The position numbers and the translations under genes are program-made. Under the pieces are notes generated by a model. The model saw only the letters and a list, made by a program, of their open reading frames with translations. It did not search any database and was not told the DNA's origin. Shown here piece after piece: positions 24,111 to 35,739 of a stretch of 64,000 nucleotides of DNA (position 1 is its first letter; each line of letters starts with the position of its first letter). Location: the NCBI GenBank assembly GCA_949987705.1, contig OX465285.1:90219975-90283974 (forward strand), in the 5' to 3' direction. This DNA is from Thereva unica. Lineage: Eukaryota > Arthropoda > Insecta > Diptera > Therevidae.

Positions 24111-24615
24111 TCCGATCCCTTTAGGTTGTACTAATTCTTGACTGACAAACTCAACGTTTCCAAAACGAGACTCTTATAAAACTTATACCACAATTTATTT
24201 CATTTCAGTGCACAAGTTTGAACTAAAGATTGGCGCACCATTTAATAACTGACACATAAACTGAGGCCTGAATGAACCCATATTTCAAATCTCACAGCAA
24301 GTAACCCAGTGTTTGGATTTTCTTAAGAGGTACGAATTCCTCCTTCAGCCAGCAGCCGGGGCTATAATTTTCAAATCCTCCATTTGACTTCGTCTCAAAT
24401 ACAACTAGTTCATCTGGATGGGGCCCCAAACCCACCTTGATGTGGCTTGAAAAAGTACAAAATTTCGGCCTTAAACTATCGTACATAGCTTCCTGTTCCT
24501 TAATTGAGGTAATCAACATTGACAAATTTTCGTCTAGATGGTAGCCTGGGTGGGGTAGACTACTTCAGAATTCTTTTTTGGCTAGATTTCTTCGTTTTTG
24601 GTTACGCCTCGGATA
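24111..24615. other. No recognisable feature
   Basis: Non-coding; a 77-codon ORF at 24292-24525 on the minus strand has no recognisable domain. Confidence 0.4.
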
Positions 24616-24838
24616 GGCCCCTGTGCTGAAAGTCGAGTCGTCACGACACGACAAGTCGTTTGAATTGAAGAAAGCCACAGTCGAATCACGATTTTCAGTA
24701 CAAGAGTCTAAACTCAACTTAGCATTTCCACTCTAGGCCCCTTTGTAGAAAATCGTAATTCGACTGAAAAGTCGCTTTCTTTAACTCAAACGACTTGTCG
24801 TGTCGTGTCGTGAAGACTCGATTTTGAATAGAGGGGCC
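24616..24838. mobile_element. Foldback MITE family S, copy 1
   Basis: Left end GGCCCCTGTGCTGAAAGTCG and the right end (inward) GGCCCCTCTATTCAAAATCG continue into shared GACACGACAAGTCGTTTGA arms. A third terminus lies inside near 24737. Copy 2 is at 29069-29276. No ORF. Confidence 0.8.
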
Positions 24839-26880
24839 AAGGTTACTTATAATCCAAATTTCTTTATCCGAGGTATAACTCAATGAAAAGAATACGCCTC
24901 TCTTCCAACATCACTTTGACCAACTCAGCAAAATCAAAGATGTTATTAGGGTCTAACTATAAGGCTACAATCATCACACAAATCCAGAAATCAGAAAGAC
25001 CCCATCATATCCTCAGGCATCTTAGCAACTCTCCTTCATCCATTTACTGAAATCCCTTTTTGAACTGAATTATTAAGTCATAATCCCCAACCAGGTGGAT
25101 AAATCCTCATTCGAATACATACATATATTTTCATTATATAAATATATATCTACAAAACAAATCCGGAAGTATAATGAAGACAATATCTCGCTGCAATGCT
25201 TTAATCTTACACGAGCCCTGCCCCGCCATTGCTTTCTACCAATGTAAATTTCTCAAACGAAAATTCCCTTTCAAGATATTGTAGTCAAGGCCACGAAAGG
25301 TATCCCAATTTGGACTGCCTTTATTTGAATTAATTTAAAATTATGAAAAAGCCCTTTTTCAATTTCCCCTTCTGTCTTCTGGGGGTTTATCTTGAATTTC
25401 CATCCGAATATTTAAAATTAGGCACAAACATTTTTTCTTTCGTTTCTTTGTTATCCTCCTTTTGATGGAAGTTAATAAGTGAAATTTGGAATGTGATTTA
25501 ATAATTTTGAATTTATTTGAAGTAGTATTGCTTTTGAGAATGATGTTGGTGTTGTTGTTGGTGAATTGAGGTGTTTCTTAAGTAGAATTTATAATGAAAT
25601 GTTAAGGAGTTTTTACTATGATAACTTATATCGTTTTTATACGCTTTTAAAAATAGTATAGGACTGACTTGTACCACTAGCAGCAGCGGCTTTAGGGGTG
25701 GACGAACGCGGGGGACCGCCCTAGGGCGTCATGACCCGTGACCCTAGAGGACGCCGTCGTAATCCCGTAATGTGTTCATTCATTTAGTTATTAAACGATA
25801 GCACCTCCACAATACAAGACACAACGCCGGATATGCACAGGCGGGAGACAAAGGCTGTGTTTGAAAAAACGTAAAAAACAGCTGACCGGGGCGCTTTATT
25901 ATACGTTCTTTTGCAACTATTGTCTTCAGTTTCTACAAATAAACCAGTGCTGGGCAATAGCAGCTCTTGAGAGCAACACGAGCTTCCCCGGAAATTGCAG
26001 ATCCCTCCAATCCTGCTTGTGAGTTCAACTGAGAGAGGTATAGCTCCTCCAAATTCTTTTCTTCTTCGACTATGACAAACGACAGAAAAGAATATTCATA
26101 CTCCCAAAGCATGAATCGAAGTTTTTGGCCCAGAGTCTCTAATGCAATGCACACTGACGCAACAAGTACGAACACTGGCATTAACTGGTGACCCGTATAA
26201 ACAATTTTGACATCAATAGACACTACAAAAAAAGAAATCCTTGCCTCTCCACTACTTATTTACAATAGCAACTCGCCTCATTTATCTTGGACATTATTTT
26301 TGAACTGGGACATTTAAAAAAATTGAGGCCTCAGTACAATTTACCACATTGTAGGAGACAAATGTACTGCGTCGTGTGAGCCCGGATCAACCGTATAAAA
26401 ATTACAGGACACAAAAAGGTGTCATACTACGGCCCGTGAAAAAAACCTAAAATTTATTCTGGCCCATGTTACGAAAAGGTTGCCCACCCTTGTTCTAGAC
26501 AATAAATTAAATTTCAACTTGCACTACGATAATATTGCTGTCGAGGCCAAAAGCTTCTTGGTTTTATAAAGAGGAGAGAGAGCCCAAGAATTCGATAACA
26601 TTCAGGCCCCAAAAACTTTTTTCTGTTCGCTCGTCTGCCTAATCCTGGAATATGCGTGCCTGATCTGCGACTCTATATTTCAGATAAATATATATTGGTA
26701 GGTTGGGATCAGTATAAAAGAAATTTCTCCTCTTCGCTCTGACAAACCTACACAACCCGCGCGATTTTTGCAGCTTACCGCCCTCCACTGACAGACTTAA
26801 GAAGCTGGAACTCATCCCGCTGTCACATAGGAGGCAAGTGCTTATCTCATGCTTTACTTTGGACTTTTGTTTGGTATAAA
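24839..26880. other. Largely unrecognised; possible hAT-like end near 26490
   Basis: Sequence near 26450-26495 (CTGGCCCATGTT, AAAGGTTGCCCACCCTTG) resembles a hAT right end, but no paired left end with a matching duplication could be set. A short GC-rich patch lies at 25675-25760. No gene was recognised. Confidence 0.3.
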
Positions 26881-26884
26881 TTTG

Positions 26885-27035
26885 CCGTCGTATACCCGTG
26901 TGGACAGCTTAGTTCTCGGCCATTTTCATCGTTCGATCAAGTTTGGCCGTCGTGAGCCCGTATGTGCTCCGAAGCGATCAGTGTTCGCCCGTTGTAACGT
27001 CATCTTTTATTTTTATTCGGGTTATTGTATAATTT
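26885..27035 (+). repeat. Dispersed repeat family R, copy 3
   Basis: On the + strand: CTCGGCCATTTTCAT, TTTGGCCGTCGTGAGCCC, TATGTGCTCC, GTGTTCGCCCGTTGTAACG and TTTTATTTTTATTCGGG. These are the reverse complements of the blocks at 13270-13450 and 22283-22440. Confidence 0.7.
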
Positions 27036-29068
27036 ATGCATAATAATAATGTATAATTTAAGCATAAAATAAATGTCTAAAAGTGCGCATAAAAATATCT
27101 CGCACGGGGCGCCAAAATACCTAAAGCCAGCCCTGACCAGCAGGACTACTCTGCAACAGAAAGAACCCCAAAAAAGGGATGTAAATTTTATATCTCCGTT
27201 GGTATTTACCTTACGATGACGTCTTCGTGCGTTCAACAGCAAAAACGGCTGTCGAATATCCCTTATTTTCCGATAGCATATAGACGAAACTGCTGACGCA
27301 TCTCTGAGGCAGATCATAGGATGCTAGGCAGACTCTGTATATCCATATAAGAAACTAACAATAAAAAATAACCCGATTATAATTAAGGAAAATTTTCATG
27401 TTTGCAAAATCCATTGAGTAACAAATTATTTCTACAAGAACTCATTATTTAGTCCCTTTTCTTTGTGACTTAACTAGGCAATAAATTCGTTTTCATCAAT
27501 CAACTCTTGTCCAACCCCACTTATGTGCCTAGTATATGGAGAGTATAGAACCGGACTCCAAAATAGGTGAACTTCACCTTTTACACCCAGTCGGCTGTAA
27601 AAACTCTAAAGGGTCGTTCCCTTTTGAGGGATGAGGGGAGGAGAGGACACATTTTTTTTAATTTTTTTTTTGGAAAGGCCTATCCCAAGATGGACATTTA
27701 TAAACCTGACCAAAAAGATCCGATCCCTTGTAAAGGTATATACATTTTTTTTCTGTTAGTAGGATAGAACAAAATTGGACGTCCATAGAGTACCAGCGTG
27801 AGTGAGTTGACAAAAAAAAAACTCTTTCATCCAAGAGAATCCCGACCTCCGGAGCGTAGAAGGCTGACGTAAAAATAGAAGGCTCAAGGCTGCTACTGGA
27901 GGAGGACACCAACTTGCTTGCTTGCTTGGTCCATGTTTCTATACACTCTTTTCCGGTATCGATTTTCCAGGCGTTACACTTCAGCTCATTGTGATATATT
28001 CCAGCCCAAACACTTTTCTGATTCTGTTTTTAGCCCCCCACCCCCACCATATAATGTCCACGTTTCTAGATATAATATTATCCTACAATTGTTTATTTTC
28101 ACCCATTTTTTTTCTCGTTTAACGCACAGATTTTGTTTTTTTTTATTCTCTAGAATTTGTTATAAAAATAGGATATAAAAAAGGTTGTTACGACGTGAGA
28201 CAGGCTACGCCTACGCCTTTTTATTGTACCTAAAGCTTAAAGTGTTTTTCGTCGAACACCTTTGCTCGACATTCGGTCGGGCTCTACGATGATAACTTAC
28301 CACTGGGAGACAACCTCTTCGGTATCCTATATATTTTGCACTTGTGCACTATCTCTGCATGCAACTAATCCTGCACCCACACTTAAATAACTTGATCTTC
28401 TTTTATCTTATTTCTTTTTGGTGTAGATTGCACTTAAAAAAGTGCAGTCTGTCTCACCAACGAAAAAACACTTTGGAAAAATTTCCTTTACTTTTTGCCG
28501 CTTTTTCACTCACAAATTCACACGCATCGGTTTTTCACGCACAACCGTTTTCGTGCAATTCGACTCGTGAACCCCTCGAACGCGACTGAATTTGCAGTAC
28601 AGAAACCGAAAGCGAAAATGAATGAAACGATGAAGTTTGATTCGTGCGGGCGGCAGTGCGGTAAGACGACCGGTATAATAGCCGCATATTCAGCTATGCC
28701 AGTATAATGTGGGTTAATAGCTGCATTTGTTTGGACGACACGGAGCCGCTGAATAAATGCGGGCTATCTGTGGGGGTATATAGTGTAGAGAGTGGAGCTT
28801 TTGTGAAGGGAGCTTTATTCATTGGTGATGCCATAGGTGATTCCGTTGGGTCGTTTAAAGAAATGACTTTTTGAATTTCAGTTCAGTTGGGCGAAAAATT
28901 CAGTTTAGCTGGGTGGTCTTAAGGCTGAAACAGATAGCTCCGTTCTGCTCGTTCCATTCGATATTTCGTTAAAAGAACGGAAAAGAAAGTAAGAAAGCAC
29001 TGTCCATATTTGTAGGAGCTCTACGTCAACGACTAAGTGATGGTATACATTTTTTGTTTATTATTTTA
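27036..29068. other. No recognisable feature
   Basis: AT-rich DNA, with a more balanced stretch at 28440-28720 that contains only a 30-codon ORF (28618-28707). No domain was seen. Confidence 0.4.
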
Positions 29069-29276
29069 AGACCCCTATGCTGAAAGTCGAGTGACAAGTG
29101 TTTCGTGACAAGTCGTTTGACTTGTAGAAAGTGACGTTTCAGTCGAATTGCGACTTTCAGCACAGGGGCCTAGAATGGAAATACGGAGTTTAGACCCCTG
29201 TACTGAAAGTGGTGATTCAAGTGAAACGTCACTTTCTTCAATTCAAACGACATGACGTATCGTGACAACAATATAC
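29069..29276. mobile_element. Foldback MITE family S, copy 2
   Basis: AGACCCCTATGCTGAAAGTCG is inverted against CGACTTTCAGCACAGGGGCC (ending 29170). Next to it a further AGACCCCTGTACTGAAAGT unit runs to the shared CAAACGACATGACG arm. Same family as 24616-24838. Confidence 0.75.
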
Positions 29277-31705
29277 TGTCTATCGACTATCACAATTCAC
29301 TTTTATATAAGACACTAATTTATATAGGTCATTCTCCTTCTGGATCGCAGTTCCACCACTCTAGAGATTAGTCGTTCCAACAGCAATTTCGATACAAGCT
29401 CGGTACTTTTGAAGTTTTCATAGTTTTTCAAATCTTCCTATGAATATTATAATCGAGCAAACTTTGTCTTAAATGCTCTAACAACTATTCTAGCTGTAAA
29501 TCATTTACATTACAACTGAGTTCTTGATACTAGTAGTCTCATAGTATCCTGTACAGTGTTTTATTTATAGTAGTTTGTACAGTATTCTTTATAGTGTTTC
29601 TTAAGTTATTCTGAAAGTTACTTTGCTACAAATATCCTTAAAAAATTTGTTTTATACTTTTCCATTTTCTCCAATCTTAATCAAAGATCGCGGCCTTGCT
29701 GGTACCACAACTTTTATTGGTCGGGGATCCGCCTTGTGTTTCAGGAGGCATAACAAATACTCTTACCAGACTGCTCTTCGTCAACACCTATTCTGGCAGC
29801 TCTTACTGAGCTACATACATATGCTTCCTTCAATTCTTGCACTAAATTTCACCTGATGCTGGCTTAGGTTCATTCCTCACTCTAACAAATCTATAAAACG
29901 CCTGGGCCAAAAATATGGTTTAATTGGGAATGTCAGATAGCAATTAAGATTAACGAAACCGCCTGCAGAGCGTATAGATGTTCCTTGAATCAGTCCCTGC
30001 GGTAAGTGCATTAAGAAATTCGGCTAGTTCCATTACCACAAACCGACTGAGAAGTCAATTTAATGCTAGGCGTGGCAGTATAAATTGTCCAAAATTATCG
30101 CAGTACCTATTGTACTAAACGCCTATACCTCCTATTGGTAGACCAGACCGCTTGAACAGGTTTAGCAGTCTGCCTAAAGATTGTTGCTTAGACTTGACTG
30201 TATGAGCAGGCGTCGTCGAACAACGAGGCCCTGCTCTTGGCTATCGCGGAGCATTCACAGAGAGCATTAAGGGCAGACTTATCCTTCTTAAGGAAAAGCC
30301 TGTAGGTGGGTTCCTCCGCCCTTACTACAGTCCATATGCAGCCGAATTAAGTATCTGGAGGCCTCCAGACAGTATCTTTGGTTCGAGCCCCCCAACCTCC
30401 TTATCATCTCAGAAATTGATTGCTAAGCGTTTCCACGTCGGTAAAGAGAAACCATTCTGATGAATAACCAGTTCGTTTTTTAATAAGGGGGCTTGCGTAA
30501 TAAAATGAACTGGGGTATAACACTCAAAAACTTCTACATTGACTTTCTTAAGAGTATATCTCGAGGCGAGACTACATGAGTTTTGGCCAATTGGAACGAT
30601 TCTCCTTCGGCCAAGCAAGTTATGTTAGGTTCGGATGTATTTTTATTAACTCCATCCAATAATCCTCATTCTCATCATTCTGGTCGCTAGGGATTTTCCA
30701 AGAGCAACCTGTGGTATGAAATGACTTTGCGAGATTTCCGAAGAAAAACCAACCGATTGGAGGCGGTCTTAGATTACTTTCAGGGGATTTTCGCTCAACT
30801 TTGCTTGTTATACCTCGACTTTTCTTTTCGAACGTGCTTCCTTAGTGGGATTTGAGACTCTCACGGCCCATTGAAAAATGATTTTGAGATTCCCAATTGT
30901 TTTGGCCCACGCCATACGGACATGCGGTGCGGACACGGTGCGAATATGTGTGTCCCGGCATTAACTACTATATTGTACCATTACCAGAACTACATGAGAG
31001 ACTGGTTGTACAAAATGTAAGTCTTAAGCTTGATTTTTCTTACATAAAGCACCGGATGAAGAAATGTGGAATTGGGAACACTGATTCAAAGAAAATATTT
31101 AAGCTCAACCTTTTAGAAAAATCAATAAAACTGCTATATTAAAACAAATAATAAAAATACATACGATAATCTAATTAAAAACACAAACACCAAACCTTTT
31201 CAAGGAAATCGACTTTATTTACAATCAATTCGGTTTCACTTTTTCATTGTTTTTCATTTGCCTCAATTTTATATTGGTTTTTTTTTATTAATCTTAGTTT
31301 TTCTGTTTCTGTTTTCTTTTTATTATTATTATTCAGCTTTCTCTTTTGTATTTGTTTTTGTTTTTTTTTTATTCACTATTATTAATAATTTTTTCTCTTA
31401 AATTCACTCAAACTGGAAAGGACTAATAATAATGGAACTAAATATAATTTAATTATTTTCCCCAATTTTTTGTTTTATTATCATTTAACTCGATTACGAA
31501 ATTCGCTTAAATATTAAAAAAATAAAATTTTGTACTTTTAATTTTTTTGTTTTTCTTCACAATTAAAATAAATTCTTTTAAAATTCTTGATGAATAAAAC
31601 ATTTAATCTCTTTATATATGTATGCAATTATTTTAAGGATGTTTGAAATTAAATTAAAAACAAAACGAACAAAATATAAAATTTATTATTTTTAAATAAA
31701 TAATA
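29277..31705. other. No recognisable feature; AT-rich end
   Basis: A coding-like patch near 30190-30300 (NNEALLLAIAEHSQRALRA on the + strand) could not be assigned. From 31140 the sequence is extremely AT-rich with homopolymer runs. Confidence 0.35.
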
Positions 31706-31967
31706 AGGGGCCATCCATAAATTACGTCACAGGTTAAGGGATAGGGAGGGGATCGAAGAAGTGTGACATTATGTGAAAAGGGGTGGGAGGGGTCCAAAAT
31801 TTCGTTACGTCATATTTAAAAATCTAATATATCTAAGTACAGTAATACCCCGCTTTACGTGAGGAAAACGTTCCGCAAAACTCGCCTTAAGTGAAATTCG
31901 CGTATAATGGGGTTCCCTACAGACACACAGTCGAAAACGATTGCGGCGTAGCATAGGAGGTTATTAA

Positions 31968-32165
31968 TGCAAGTGCAAAAATGTTCATGGCCTCAACGAA
32001 AGCTTCAAAGCGGCTCCAATCTCACGCCGTGAACACCCGCTAACAAGCGCAAATGCGAGTGTGGATGGTTTTCACGACTAGCTCGCGCCTTGCTTTCCGT
32101 TCCTAGTGGATACGGTGTGAATTCTGTCCGTCGTCAATTCACGGCTTGGGGTGAATTGAAGTTCA
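31968..32165. repeat. Dispersed repeat family Q, copy 1
   Basis: Shares GCAAGTGCAAAAATGTTCAT, CACGCCGTGAACACCCG, AAGCGC-AA-GCGA-TGTGGATGG and CGTCAATTCACGG with 51420-51755. In this copy about 115 bp between the first and second blocks are missing relative to the other. Confidence 0.8.
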
Positions 32166-32377
32166 GATCTTCAGGCCCGAACTGACGATAAATGCGAGTT
32201 TTGTCAGCTTTCTTGAACTGCAGGCCCCATACAGTTGGCGGCCAGTGGGTGTATAGTGATACTTGACCTTAAGGCGAAAACTTACAGGCCACGGCCTGCT
32301 GGCGGCCTGTGTGTAAATTGGGGCCTTAGGATATGGGTAAATCTTTCACAAAAATTTGATGTAGATTGTTTAGCCTC

Positions 32378-32659
32378 CACACAACTACCAAAACGTTAGC
32401 ACTCACTCAACAAGCATTTCATTACGCTGAAATTCGGCGTGTGCCTTCTTGTAGTTCTAAATTCTAAGGGCCTATAAGGGTCCTATAAGGGTCTATCGGC
32501 TATCTAAACGCGCGTCTCGTCGAATGCTGCAGTGTACGAGCCAAGTAACACTGACCCGCGAAAAGGCCCTTAGAATTTAGAACTACAAGAAGGCACACGC
32601 CGAATTTCAGCGTAATGAAATGCTTGTTGAGTGAGTGCTAACGTTTTGGTAGTTGTGTG
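32378..32659. repeat. Perfect 96-bp inverted repeat with 90-bp spacer
   Basis: Arms 32378-32473 and 32564-32659 are exact reverse complements (outer end CACACAACTACC, inner end TAAGGGCCT). The 90-bp spacer (32474-32563) holds a short duplicated CCTATAAGGGT motif. No ORF spans it that looks coding. A transcript would fold into a fully paired 96-bp hairpin. Confidence 0.95.
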
Positions 32660-33029
32660 TCCACTACAAGCGAAAAAGCGAGTGAAATAGGAGGAGGGCA
32701 AGGAGTCCAAATTATCAGTTATTTCAAATAAAATCTTGCTCTTTGCGTTCGACGAAACTGAGGCCATACAATCTCTGTGATGTAGCCTATAGCGCCGTTC
32801 GCGACGTCAACGTTTGCACGTAATATAACTTTGGTTCAATCTTTCGCCACCACCAGATATCTGAGTTTGAATTGATTTGGTTACCATCGTAAATTTTTCT
32901 CTTTGATCAGCATTCATAGCTCGTTGAGTCAATTGGAACTGGGACAAGTGTGGTACTTCTTCTTCCTTTTCTAACTTGTTCTCATATGTGGAACGAGTAT
33001 TAGTTAAAATTTTTACCACAGATTAGTCA

Positions 33030-33275
33030 TTTTTGACCTACCGACTTTCAATAGATTCAGAACACATTTGCAAAATCCATCCGTCATCTTAAATTTTCAA
33101 ATTTTGACCACAGAATCGTCATTTGGTGGACCTAAAAACCCCACGATGCCGATTTTCAATGGAATCGGAACCAAATTGCAAAAATTGTCCGCCATCTTGA
33201 TTTTTTTACGAAAGTGTCAGATTGCATTGTCACGGGAACAAAGTTGTGTGCAAATTTTCATAAGAATCGGTTAAG
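33030..33275. repeat. Two CCGCCATCTTG-type units related to the array at 16060-16720
   Basis: Repeats ATTTTGACCACAGAATCGTCAT and a degenerate upstream version, then GTCCGCCATCTTGATTTTTT and GTCAGATTGCATTGTCACGGG, close to the motif at 16660-16690. Confidence 0.65.
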
Positions 33276-33461
33276 TAGAAGTATAGTTGAAAAAGCTGTC
33301 GCAAAATTTGAACCAAAGAAGCAAACAAACAAAGGTCAAGCTAAATAAAACCATTAAAAACCAAGAGGGAGGGGGGGGAGTCGCACAAATGTGACAAGGA
33401 CGCGGGAGGGCTCAAAAACTCATGAAATTCGTGTGACGTAACTTGTGGATGGCCCCTAATA

Positions 33462-34444
33462 AAGGAAAATAAATATTCGCATAAATATTTTTGTAGGTAC
33501 AAATAAAAAAAATAATTGGTATAATATTTTCTCTCTTTTCTAAAAATATGTAATTTGATAATAATTTTGTAAAAGCATTTTTTCTTGTTGTTTTTTATTT
33601 TTGTTTTTTAAATCTTAATTTCTCTTATAATTTTATCCTAATTGCCATAAAAACAACAACACAAATTTATTCCATATAACTGGATTTAAAAAATATTTAT
33701 CTATTATAATTTAAATTGACTTGGAACGGGTTTACTGGGGAGAGGAGGGCAAACAGGGCTAAGGGATTATACAATTTTATTTAACGATACGTACACGTGG
33801 TAAGGTGATGCAATTATTGTTAATAATAATAATAATTTAAATATTAACTTCATTTTTTTTAACTAATATTCAAATTTACAATAACGTTCAATTTTTATAT
33901 TTATGTATATAAAAAAAATCTCAACAACTAATATTATGGCAATTTTAGAATATTTTGTTTCTCATGCATCATCATGTTTTTATTTTTTGTTGTCTTAATA
34001 AAAAATATTTGTTTTTATCTAATTTTTTGTCTCACTTTTTTTTATCTCATTTTTATTATCTATTCAAAATATGTCTGGAGGATCACAATTATAATTTTTT
34101 TCATTTTTCATTTCATTTTTTTTATTTTATATCGAATATTATTATTCTCACTAAAATGTATTTTCTATTTACAATTATTTTTCATTTTAGGTTTTTGTTT
34201 TTTAAATTATTACTTGACAATTAATATTTTGTTTACATTACATGTATTTATTTGCTGGGTTGATGTTTCTTAATAATTAAGAAACATATTTGCTTTGTTT
34301 TTTTGTATGTTTTAGATTGGATAGTGAATTATGGTTTTTAAAACTTGTAGAGCATAAAGTTTATAATTACAATACTAGCTGAAATTAGAAAAGAAATTAA
34401 ATAATGGAAACATTAACTCAATTATAGAGAGAATTTCCTAGAAG
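33462..34444. other. AT-rich, no recognisable gene
   Basis: Very AT-rich with poly-T runs; long Phe/Ile/Leu-rich ORFs here are products of base composition. Confidence 0.6.
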
Positions 34445-35260
34445 ATCTTTACTTAAGACCACAAAATTTATTTAAGGTATTATTTCGACTAGGAACCTCA
34501 ACAGTGGAAGGTGGCTAAGAAGTTATTATGATTCCTAAATCCGAGAAACTACTTCAAGAAAACAGTTTCATATCGTAATATCGATAACGTCAACATTATT
34601 CGAAAAATGTTTACTGAATGAAAAGACTAAAAGCCATCACCGAAGAGAAGAATCTATCTCGAAACATCATTAGTTTATTTCCGGAATCAAAATTCCACGA
34701 TGGATCAGATTCACCGCATCACTAATATCATTTAGTACACACTAGAAGAAATAATTACAGTTCTACAATAGTTTTGGTTGTTGCGTAACTTTTTGGTTGA
34801 AGAAATAAATCGCAAGCTCAAAATACTGCTTCGTGTTCAATTCACAAAAATACTTTAAAAACAAGTACCCATTCTTATGGCAAGTTCAAGCGGGTACGCC
34901 ACGAGGCAGTATTTTGGGACCAATCCTCTTTCTTCTATACATTACTGACTCATACACAATAAACCAAACGTTGTTGCTACTTTTGCTAAAGACACTGCAA
35001 TCTTTACCTTTGGTAACAGTACCGAGTCAGCAGAAAAGTTACAAACAGCTGCAGCGATTCTAGGCTAGACTACTAAAACTGTTCAAATCAATTTAACTAA
35101 TAAACTTATAGAGGACTAGTCAGTATACATCAACCAGCAAAGTGTATCGTACTAAAAATACAACCAAGTATCTTGGCTTAACGTTAACAACAAGTCTTCA
35201 AGCCAATTTGGACTTATAGAATTCAACTCTGGAGTTGTACTACTAAAGCAATAGAAACAT
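34445..35260 (+). mobile_element. Decayed jockey-clade RT
   Basis: Across three frames the + strand shows RNLNSGRWLRS, KQFHIV-SITSTLFEKCLLNE, a KHH-SGI-IPRWI-DQIHRI patch, then QAGTPRGSILGPILFLLYIT. After a frameshift come FAKDTAIFTFGNSTESAEK and KYLGLTLTTSLQANLDL. The FADDTA motif has become FAKDTA. It differs from the more abundant jockey/CR1 family in the window. Confidence 0.75.
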
Positions 35261-35739
35261 ATTCAAAGCTTCCAGGAACAAAATTATATGGGGTATCGTC
35301 GTTGCCCCTTGATCTATCCGAAATGTCAATATATGTGCATACGGGTTTCGATGCAGAAAAGATCAAAAATATAATTAAAAAATATTTTCCGAGTCATAAG
35401 CAATAACTATATCAGGCACAATGATGTAGAGGTTCTCCAACTCTTGTAAAATACTATAACAAAAAGGACCAATAGAGTGACAAAATAAATTCAACACTTT
35501 TTCTCTGTGAAATACCCTTTTTGGATATGCGGATGAGGACGAGGATTTTGTATTGAAGAGCAGTTTTCGAAGAAAATCTGTAAAAGATGCCAAACGATGT
35601 GTAAGAAGGTGCCCGAGCTGTAAAAGAACATCGATCTACCAAATCACAAAATTATACCAAATTAGCCAAGGTAAGACTATACCATCAAGATCGTAGGGAG
35701 CGTGTCAAGTCGTTCAGGTCATGTTGCAGCCTCGAGTTT

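Larger units (their letters stand above)
31706..33457. mobile_element. Composite TIR element of 1.75 kb with AATA flanks
   Basis: Left end AGGGGCCATCCATAAATTAC and right end (inward) AGGGGCCATCCACAAGTTAC continue with GTCAC and a poly-purine tract. AATA flanks both sides (31702-31705, 33458-33461). There is no transposase. The interior is a patchwork: a pogo/Tigger-like terminus (ACAGTAATACCCCGCTTTAC near 31841), repeat Q, a perfect 96-bp inverted repeat, and a unit related to the array at 16060-16720. Confidence 0.75.

Noticed and set aside
25946..26493. Possible hAT element with ends CCAGTGCTGGGCAA and TTGCCCACCCTTG
   Set aside because: Terminal match is short and the 8-bp flanks do not agree.
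30376..30400. GGTTCGAGCCCC motif resembling a tRNA T-loop
   Set aside because: No acceptor stem, D-arm or anticodon arm can be folded around it.
33955..34273. 89- and 99-codon Phe/Ile-rich plus ORFs that look like membrane proteins
   Set aside because: Two frames are open at once in poly-T-rich DNA; composition artefact.
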